Source: Gemmatimonadaceae bacterium (GTDB taxonomy: Bacteria; Gemmatimonadota; Gemmatimonadetes; Gemmatimonadales; Gemmatimonadaceae). Taken from it: 61,789 nucleotides of DNA. The notes under the pieces are model-generated. The model searched no databases. It was given only the letters and a program-made list of their open reading frames with translations, and was not told the origin of the DNA. Of the stretch, positions 56,092 to 61,789 are shown in pieces; position 1 is the first letter of the stretch; each line of letters opens with the position of its first letter. Location of the stretch: assembly GCA_025931335.1 (NCBI GenBank), contig JAICNG010000009.1:1-61789 (forward strand), in the 5' to 3' direction. Both the position numbers and the translations under genes were made by a program.

Positions 56092-56456
56092 CCGGCGAGC
56101 CGGCGTTCCGCCACGTGGCCGCCGACTTCGTCGGCGTCCCGTACTCGCAGCTCACCGATGCGACGCTGCTCAGTGGCCTGCTCATCGCCTCGGCGGGCGC
56201 CGCGGGATTCACCGCCATCGGAGCGCCGGTCGTGCACATCCTGCCGAGCGACGGCGTCGCGGCGGTGTTGCTGCTCGACGGCTGTCACGTCACCGTCCAT
56301 ACCTTCCCCGAGCGGGAGCTCCTCCTGCTCGACATACTCGCCTTGTCGACGCACGAGCCTCGTAAGGCACTCGACGTCTTCGCCCGGCGAGTGACCGCGC
56401 GCGCCGTGCACAGCGAGGTGCGCGACCGCGGCGGAGCTCCGGCCGCGAAGCGATGA
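56088..56456 (+). CDS. S-adenosylmethionine decarboxylase (SpeD)-like protein with altered processing site
   Basis: A 122-residue protein with the length and layout of bacterial class 1B AdoMet decarboxylases. The central motif reads VLLLDGCHVTVHTFPERELL at about residues 60-79, where SpeD proteins have ESHISIHTWPE. The Glu-Ser self-cleavage pair that creates the pyruvoyl group is Gly-Cys here, and the downstream catalytic cysteine region (usually DxFTCG) reads DILALSTHEP. It may be inactive, use cysteine for processing, or have a new role. It overlaps the M28 gene and the membrane protein gene by four bases each, so all three are cotranscribed. No other polyamine gene is present. Confidence 0.7.
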   Translation: MTGEPAFRHVAADFVGVPYSQLTDATLLSGLLIASAGAAGFTAIGAPVVHILPSDGVAAVLLLDGCHVTVHTFPERELLLLDILALSTHEPRKALDVFARRVTARAVHSEVRDRGGAPAAKR

Positions 56457-58003
56457 CGCGCGTGTGGTCCGGGGAGCTGATCCCGCTGCACATCGCGCTC
56501 TCCGCCATCGTACTCCTGTGGGACCTGTACGTCGCGCGCCGGATGACGCAGACCCGCGGTGTGCCGCCGGTGATCGGCGCGCTCACGGGGCTGGCCGCGC
56601 TGCTCATCGCGCCGGCGCTGCTGGTGGCGCTCGTGTCCAGCTCGAGCCTCTCCGGCCGCGCGCTCTATACGATCTCATGGGTGTGGCCGTTCACCGCCGT
56701 GCTGGTGACGGTGCAGGCGGCAGCGGCAACCGCGCGCGGCCACATTGCCCGGGCCGCGGGAATCCCCATCGTCCTGTACGACGCCGTGCTCGCCGCGGTG
56801 TACGTCACGCGATGGATGATGGCCGAGGGCTATGCGGCCCCCGACACGCTGGTCGCGCTGTCCGCGGCGCAGACCGGTGCGCAGGCCTTCGCCGCGTCCC
56901 GGCTCGCGATTCTGTTCCCGTGGTTCCTTCACATTCCGATCCTCGCGCCGGCGACGCCCCCGCGGCGCCGGTTCGGGACCACGATTCGCGTTGGGCTCGC
57001 CGCGCTCGCCATGGCGTGGACCGCGCTCATCGCGCTGCAGGTACCGCGCTCGACGCGCGCGCTCGCGAGCTACGACCGCTACGCTGACGATCGGCTTCAG
57101 GAACGTCCCGAAGGGGACTTCATCATCGGATTGAAGGTCTTCCCGTCGCTGCGCACCGGCCCTCCGCCGCTCGCCCTCCGCACCGATCTCGATCTCGCCG
57201 ACACGCTGGCGGTTGGGGCGATCACGGTCTACATCGCTCCCGAAGGCGCCACGTCGCGCGCGCTCGATTCGCTCGCGCGGTCGCTCGAGCGCCAACGCAG
57301 CGCCGGCCGCCGCCTCATCGCAGCGCTCGGTTACCCGGCTGACGCGCGCAAGCAGTGGCGCGCTTCGCCGGTGCGGTATACCGAGGCCCGCGCTCGTGAG
57401 GCGACGCGGATTGCCCAGCGATTGCGGCCGGACTTCTTTCTTCCCGTGGTCGACCCGTTCGGTGCGGGGAGCCGCCGCCTCGGCGGGCTGGGGCCCACGC
57501 AGTGGGCGCAGCACATCGAGGCGCTCGCGCGGTCGGCGACGGCGAGCGATCCGCGCATTCGAATTCTCGCGCATGTCGGGGGGTTCACGCGGCGCGATCG
57601 GCTCCTCTTCGACTGGGCCGCGCGGGCGGGCACGCCTGTCGATGTGGTCGCGATCTCCCTCATGCCCTGGTACGACGGCGCCGAGTCGCTCGACCGCGAC
57701 ATGATCGCCGCCGACAAATGGATCGCCGCGGCGGGCTCGGCCAAGGACATCTGGGTGCTGGAGGCGCGCGGGTTTCCCGCGGTCCATGGGGAGCTGAACC
57801 AGGAGCGGGCGCTGTGGGGCGCGCTCGCGTGGGCGACATCGCGCTCGGCGGTGAAGGGGTACGTCGTGTACCAGGCGAGCGACTACGAGTCACCCACGGG
57901 ACTGCGGGCGCCGGGCGGACGAATTCGCCGCGCGTCGTCGGCGATCAGGCGGGCGATACGGACGTTGAGAGAGCGGGAAGACGTGAGAGAGCCGCTGGAA
58001 TAG
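56453..58003 (+). CDS. Membrane protein with C-terminal TIM-barrel-like domain, unknown function
   Basis: A 516-residue protein. Residues about 8-205 contain six or so membrane helices (PLHIALSAIVLLWDLYVARR; ALLIAPALLVALVSSSSLSG; VGLAALAMAWTALIALQVPR). Residues about 220-500 look like a glycosidase-type barrel: FIIGLKVFPSLRTGPPPLAL, AITVYIAPEGATSRALDSLA, LRPDFFLPVVDPFGAG, VDVVAISLMPWYDG and KDIWVLEARGFPAVHGELNQ, with acidic residues at strand ends (D in VDPFG, E in VLEARG). It may cut or bind a surface glycan. Stop TAG lies in a repeat word. The family is not recognised. Confidence 0.6.
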   Translation: MTRVWSGELIPLHIALSAIVLLWDLYVARRMTQTRGVPPVIGALTGLAALLIAPALLVALVSSSSLSGRALYTISWVWPFTAVLVTVQAAAATARGHIARAAGIPIVLYDAVLAAVYVTRWMMAEGYAAPDTLVALSAAQTGAQAFAASRLAILFPWFLHIPILAPATPPRRRFGTTIRVGLAALAMAWTALIALQVPRSTRALASYDRYADDRLQERPEGDFIIGLKVFPSLRTGPPPLALRTDLDLADTLAVGAITVYIAPEGATSRALDSLARSLERQRSAGRRLIAALGYPADARKQWRASPVRYTEARAREATRIAQRLRPDFFLPVVDPFGAGSRRLGGLGPTQWAQHIEALARSATASDPRIRILAHVGGFTRRDRLLFDWAARAGTPVDVVAISLMPWYDGAESLDRDMIAADKWIAAAGSAKDIWVLEARGFPAVHGELNQERALWGALAWATSRSAVKGYVVYQASDYESPTGLRAPGGRIRRASSAIRRAIRTLREREDVREPLE

Positions 58004-58030
58004 CGCTTCTCCAGCGCTTCTCCAGCGCCC
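57990..58030. repeat. Word-repeat element, AGCGCTGGAGA family (copy 2)
   Basis: GCCGCTGGAATAGCGC is followed by TTCTCCAGCGCTTCTCCAGC. The words can pair as short inverted repeats. It lies between two convergent genes and supplies the stop codon of the membrane/TIM-barrel gene. The larger copy is at 41782-41955. Confidence 0.75.
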
Positions 58031-58037
58031 TCTTCGG

Positions 58038-60662
58038 TTATCCCACCCCCCGCACGATCCCTTCGACAAGCCTCGACTCGTCGAAGTAGCGCTGCGCCAG
58101 CTCGCGCATCTCGCGCGGAGTGACTCTGCGCACCCGGTCCTCGAACTCGTCGAGCTCCTCGAGCCCCGTTCCCATCAGCCACGCGTCGACGAGATCGGAG
58201 AGCACGGCGCCGCCGCTCTGCTGCCGAATGGCGTGCGTCCCGAGCGCGTATGCCTGCGCCTGCTGCAGCTCAGCGCCGGTGACGTCGGCGTCGCGCAGCT
58301 TCGCGAACTCCCCAAGGAGCCCCTCACGCGCCTCCTGCTCCTTGTCGGGCGACGTCGCGATGTAGGCGATGAACATCCCGGCGAGGCGTCGCTCCGCCGA
58401 GTGCGCGTGCACGGTGTAGGCGAGCGAGCGCCGGTCGCGCAGCTCATCGAAGAAGCGACCGCCGAGTCCGCTGGCGACGCCGGCGATCAGGCTCGCCGCA
58501 TAACGAGCGTCGTCGCGTCGCGTCGCCGAGGGAAACGCGAGCGCGAGCGCGGTTTGCTTCTTCTGCCGCGACTCGGCCACGACGGTGGGCCGGTCGGGCC
58601 ATTGCGGCGGGTCGAGCGCGGCCGGCTCGCGCAGGCGCACTGCGTCGAAGCGGTTCGCGGCCAGCAGTGCTGCCTCATCGGCGTCGACATCCCCAACGAT
58701 CGCGATCACCGCGGCGCCCTCGAGAACCTGCTGTCGATGCCAGGCGCGAACGCGGTCTGCCTCGATGCGGGAGACCGACTGCTCCACTCCGTTGGCCGGA
58801 ACGCCGTACGGGTGTCCCGCGAATGCGCCCTGTATCAGCAGCCGCGTCGGGTAGCGGTACATGTCATCCCGCAGCAGGGCGAGATCGGCGATCGCGATCG
58901 TCTTCTCGGTTGAAATCGCCTCCTCGGGGAACGAGGCCGCCGTCACGACCTCGGCGAGGAGCGCCATCGCCGCATCGGTGTGCCGCGCCGGCACGGAGAA
59001 TGACCAGCCGAAGCTCTCCGCGCCCGCCGACGGGGCGATGCTGCCCCCCAGGGTCTCCGACTCTTCGGCTAACTGCGCCGCCGTGCGGCGCGCCGTGCCC
59101 TTGATTGCCGTCCGCGCCATGATGCTCGTGAGGCCGGCATAGTCCACCGGCTCATCGCTCGCGCCGCCCACGATGTGCATGCCCAAGTGAACGATCGCGC
59201 CCGCCTTGCGCCTCACGAGGATCGGAAGTCCGGATGCCGTGCGATACACGCGCACCCGCCCGATCTCGCGCTCCAAACGTGGCGCGCGCACGCCCGCCGG
59301 CGTCGGCGCGGCCTTCACCGGCGGTTGCGTCGGCAGCTCCACCGCAGGCGACGCATCGAGCAGCTCACGCATCGTCTCCTCGTCGCGCATGGTGGCCGCC
59401 GCGGACGTCGGACGGTAGAGCAGCAGGGCGCCGAGCTCGGGGGTGAGGTAGCGCTGCACCGCGTCGGTGACTTGCTCGGGTGTCGCCGTGAGCAGCCGCT
59501 CGAGGTAGTGATCACCGAGCGTCCAGTCGCTCAGCGCCTCCCACTCCGCCAGGTGGTTCGCCTGCCCTTCCATCGTCTCGAGGCGGCGAATCCACTGCGA
59601 CTCGAAGATCCGTCGCGCGCGCCACAGCTCATCGCGTCCAATGCCACCGTCGCGTAGCTCCCGCACCTGGCTCCACGTCGCGCGCGCAGCGTCGATCGCC
59701 GTCTCGGGAGGGCCCTCGGCGTGCACCACGAACACGCCCAGATCCGTCGGGGTGTAGTTGTACGCCGAGATCGACGCCGCCAGCTTGCGCTCGCGCACGG
59801 ACCGGTAGAGTCGCGACGCGCGCCCCGTCCCCAGCACGGCCGCCGCCGCATCGAGCAGGGGCGTGTCGTGATGCAGCGTGGGGACGGTGCGCCAGCCGAA
59901 CGCGAGCTGCGTCTGCGTGATGTCGCCCGACAGCTCACGGAATCGGAACCCCCGGTGCTCCGGCTCCTCCGGCCCAGCGCTGCGCGTGACGTCACCATCG
60001 GGGAGCTGCCCGTAGAGCCGGTCGACATGCCGAATCGCGTCGTCGGGATCGACGTCGCCGACGATCACGAGGATGGTGTTGCGCGGCCGGTAGTGGTTCC
60101 GGTAGAAGCCCCACACGTGCTCCCGCGTGAACGTCCGCAGCACGTTTTCCCGACCAATCCGCCACCGGCGCATTCGATGCGCATCGTGCAGCATCTCGTA
60201 CAGCGTCTCGAGCGCGACGGCACCGGGGTTGTCGGCTTTCCGCTTCGCCTCCTGGATGATCACCTCGAGCTCCTTTCGAAGCTCGTCGGCATCGATCACC
60301 GAGTTGGCATACGCATCCGACTGAATCTCGAGCCCGGCGACGAAGCCGCTCGCGGGCAGCACGGTGTAGTAGCTCGTGTAGTCGTAGATCGTGCCGGCGT
60401 TGAGATAACCGCCCGCCGACTTGGTCGCCTTGGAGATCTCGCCGACGCCGCGCGTTGGCGTGCCCTTGAAGTACATGTGCTCGAGCACGTGGGCGATGCC
60501 GACGACGTCATCGGTCTCGTCGAAGTATCCGGCCTTCACGTGGGTGACGATCGCGACGACGGGCGCGGAGTCATCACGCCGCACGAGCACGGTGAGCCCG
60601 TTGCCGAGCCGCGTCTTGATCACGGTCTCGGGTGCGAGGAGGGGAATCGACAGAGCAGTCAC
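58038..60662 (-). CDS. M16 family zinc metallopeptidase, two-domain single chain
   Basis: An 874-residue pitrilysin-type peptidase. The inverted zinc motif HVLEHMYFKGT is at about residues 57-67, and the third ligand glutamate lies in ELEVIIQEAKRKADNP at about 134. This active half is followed by a second, inactive-looking half from about 450 (LGMHIVGGASDEPVDYAGLT; SIMARTAIKGTARRTAAQLA). Both halves on one chain form the usual clamshell that degrades peptides. No signal peptide is evident. GTG 60662 overlaps the ABC permease stop as GTGA. Cotranscription with an ABC-2 type exporter suggests peptide processing or clearance, which is inference. Confidence 0.9.
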   Translation of the reverse strand: MTALSIPLLAPETVIKTRLGNGLTVLVRRDDSAPVVAIVTHVKAGYFDETDDVVGIAHVLEHMYFKGTPTRGVGEISKATKSAGGYLNAGTIYDYTSYYTVLPASGFVAGLEIQSDAYANSVIDADELRKELEVIIQEAKRKADNPGAVALETLYEMLHDAHRMRRWRIGRENVLRTFTREHVWGFYRNHYRPRNTILVIVGDVDPDDAIRHVDRLYGQLPDGDVTRSAGPEEPEHRGFRFRELSGDITQTQLAFGWRTVPTLHHDTPLLDAAAAVLGTGRASRLYRSVRERKLAASISAYNYTPTDLGVFVVHAEGPPETAIDAARATWSQVRELRDGGIGRDELWRARRIFESQWIRRLETMEGQANHLAEWEALSDWTLGDHYLERLLTATPEQVTDAVQRYLTPELGALLLYRPTSAAATMRDEETMRELLDASPAVELPTQPPVKAAPTPAGVRAPRLEREIGRVRVYRTASGLPILVRRKAGAIVHLGMHIVGGASDEPVDYAGLTSIMARTAIKGTARRTAAQLAEESETLGGSIAPSAGAESFGWSFSVPARHTDAAMALLAEVVTAASFPEEAISTEKTIAIADLALLRDDMYRYPTRLLIQGAFAGHPYGVPANGVEQSVSRIEADRVRAWHRQQVLEGAAVIAIVGDVDADEAALLAANRFDAVRLREPAALDPPQWPDRPTVVAESRQKKQTALALAFPSATRRDDARYAASLIAGVASGLGGRFFDELRDRRSLAYTVHAHSAERRLAGMFIAYIATSPDKEQEAREGLLGEFAKLRDADVTGAELQQAQAYALGTHAIRQQSGGAVLSDLVDAWLMGTGLEELDEFEDRVRRVTPREMRELAQRYFDESRLVEGIVRGVG

Positions 60663-61393
60663 GTCGCGAGCGGTCGCCGTCGGAGGATGAGCAAGCCGAG
60701 CAGGAAAGACGAAACGCCCCATCCGAGCAGCCATAGCAGCGTCGTCGAGTCCGCCGTTTCCCCGCGCGCGAGCTGCAAGCCGGCGTCGCGCAGCTGGTGG
60801 AACGGCGGGAGAATGACGTCGAGCACCTGGCCGCCGCGGCTTTGCTCGGCGGGATACAGCGCTCGCAGCAGCTGTGCCAGTCCCCACGTCGCGCCCATGA
60901 GAACCCAGTCGAATCGCGCGAGCGTCGAGTAGAGGAATCCCATTCCTCCCAGCGACACGTAGAACAGGCCGACCATCAGCAGCACCCGCGACAGAAACAC
61001 CGGGTAGCCGATCGCGTAGATCGCTCCCAGCACCCCGGCGGCGGTGACGACCAGTCCCACCCCGTTGACCGCATACGCCTGCGCGTAGTACCGCGGGATT
61101 GATACCGGCTTCGAGAACAGAAAGCGGTAGTATCCCTTCACGCGGTCGCTGGAGACCACGCCATTGATCCCGATGAGCACCGCGATCAGCGAGAACTCCG
61201 CGAACAACTGGACGATCGCATAACGAGCCGAGGTCGCGCCCTGTAGCGGCGGGGCCGTGTCGCGAATCTGACGGAGGCCGACGATGATCGGGAACGTCAT
61301 GAGCGTCGCGACGATGAGCAGCGGCGCGCCGCGCTCGAAAACGAAGTCCCGCGCCTGCCAGGCGAGGTAGCTCCACATCCGGCCGCGTCTCAT
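60659..61393 (-). CDS. ABC-2 type transporter permease subunit
   Basis: A 244-residue membrane protein with about six helices (LLIVATLMTFPIIVGLRQIR; FAEFSLIAVLIGINGVVSSD; VVTAAGVLGAIYAIGYPVFL). A VKGYYRFLFSKPVSIPRYY segment after the second helix resembles the coupling helix region of ABC-2 permeases. It pairs with the ATP-binding subunit encoded upstream (ATGA overlap at 61390-61393). Substrate unknown; ABC-2 systems export drugs, polysaccharides or peptides. The M16 peptidase gene follows with GTGA overlap. Confidence 0.8.
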   Translation of the reverse strand: MRRGRMWSYLAWQARDFVFERGAPLLIVATLMTFPIIVGLRQIRDTAPPLQGATSARYAIVQLFAEFSLIAVLIGINGVVSSDRVKGYYRFLFSKPVSIPRYYAQAYAVNGVGLVVTAAGVLGAIYAIGYPVFLSRVLLMVGLFYVSLGGMGFLYSTLARFDWVLMGATWGLAQLLRALYPAEQSRGGQVLDVILPPFHQLRDAGLQLARGETADSTTLLWLLGWGVSSFLLGLLILRRRPLAT

Positions 61394-61789
61394 GACGCAC
61401 CTCCCGCATCGGGCGCGGCGGAGCGCACCGCCTCTCGGAACTGGGCCTCGAGCCCGGAGTGTGCCGGAACGAGCGCCGTGATCAGCGCGCCGCGCGCGAT
61501 CAGGTCGGCGAGCCGCGCATTGAGGGTCTGCGCATCTCCACCTTCGACCTCGAACTCTCCGTTGCCCATCGGCGCCGCCGCTGGAAACACCGCGGGCACG
61601 TGCTCGGCTCCCGAGGTGACGGTGAGGTAGTACGACGCGGCGACCTCCCGCCCGGCCGTGCGCCTGGTGGCGACGACGCGCTGCAGCCGCCCGCGGTCGA
61701 TGATCGCCACGCGGTCACACAAGCGCTCGAGCTCGTCGAGGTTGTGCGACGCGATGAGCATCGTGCGCTCCGGTGAGCGCAGCCGCTGA
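61390..61789 (-). CDS. ABC transporter ATP-binding protein, C-terminal part (gene continues beyond window)
   Basis: The last 132 or so codons of an ATPase subunit. The visible start RLRSPERTMLIASHNLDELE has the H-loop histidine (SHNLDELERLCDRVAIIDRG), the standard end of an ABC nucleotide-binding domain. It is followed by a C-terminal extension of about 90 residues (ASYYLTVTSGAEHVPAVFPA; LNARLADLIARGALITALVP), as in ABC-2 drug or bacitracin exporters. Walker A, Walker B and signature motifs lie outside the window. It is the partner of the permease encoded downstream. Confidence 0.85.
   Translation of the reverse strand, partial: QRLRSPERTMLIASHNLDELERLCDRVAIIDRGRLQRVVATRRTAGREVAASYYLTVTSGAEHVPAVFPAAAPMGNGEFEVEGGDAQTLNARLADLIARGALITALVPAHSGLEAQFREAVRSAAPDAGGAS

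Noticed and set aside
1-61789. tRNA, rRNA or insertion sequence genes
   Set aside because: I looked for cloverleaf-like segments, rRNA words and transposase motifs and saw none that could be supported by eye.

Overview
The window is about 62 kb of GC-rich bacterial chromosome. High GC, dense short operons in which stop and start codons overlap as ATGA or GTGA, TonB receptors with carboxypeptidase-type N-terminal domains, many lipoproteins and an outer-membrane lifestyle fit a member of the Gemmatimonadota. That assignment is inferred from style and gene content; there is no rRNA gene here to prove it. I see no tRNA, rRNA, CRISPR array, insertion sequence or phage gene.

Layout. 1-6.4 kb: the end of an endonuclease I gene, then (minus strand) a TonB-dependent receptor with two lipoproteins carrying OB-fold-like and lamin-tail-like segments, possibly an extracellular nucleic-acid degradation and uptake locus. 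6.5-14 kb: an amino-acid permease, a heme A synthase operon ending in an ABC exporter, an M24 peptidase and a TauE-like permease. 14.2-22.4 kb: a V4R protein, an orphan zinc anti-sigma factor, a DUF92 protein and a run of radical SAM / FAD reductase / flavin reductase / methyltransferase / SRPBCC / ketosynthase genes that looks like a lipid or polyketide tailoring operon. 22.5-29.9 kb: a purine-degradation operon (three xanthine dehydrogenase subunits, allantoinase, allantoicase, OHCU decarboxylase, HIU hydrolase, urate oxidase) that covers xanthine to ureidoglycolate. 29.9-37 kb: an aldolase-like protein, a DHH phosphoesterase, an aquaporin, a dynamin-like GTPase and an amidohydrolase. 37-46 kb: pyrophosphatase, aldo/keto reductase and tetrapyrrole genes (hemB, hemC, a siroheme-decarboxylase-like AhbA-AhbB fusion, a CobA-HemD fusion), with trmO and a degenerate tyrosine recombinase. 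46-53 kb: response regulator, STAS protein, acetyl-CoA synthetase, a DsbA/VKOR pair and small unknown proteins. 53-61.8 kb: a phosphatidyltransferase, an M28 peptidase, a SpeD-like protein, a membrane/TIM-barrel protein, an M16 peptidase and an ABC-2 type transporter cut by the window edge.

The most unusual content is not coding. Operon ends carry fold-back elements built from short words (roughly 7-11 bp) repeated with variation on one arm and inverted on the other. I count at least seven word families, most seen twice or more, and arms often run into the first or last codons of genes. A separate pair of longer fold-back elements (about 250-290 bp) flanks trmO. Each has an 80-nt diverged core of identical length; the complete copy has GGTTCTTC ends and sits between two runs of seven A. 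These are the best candidates for something undescribed.
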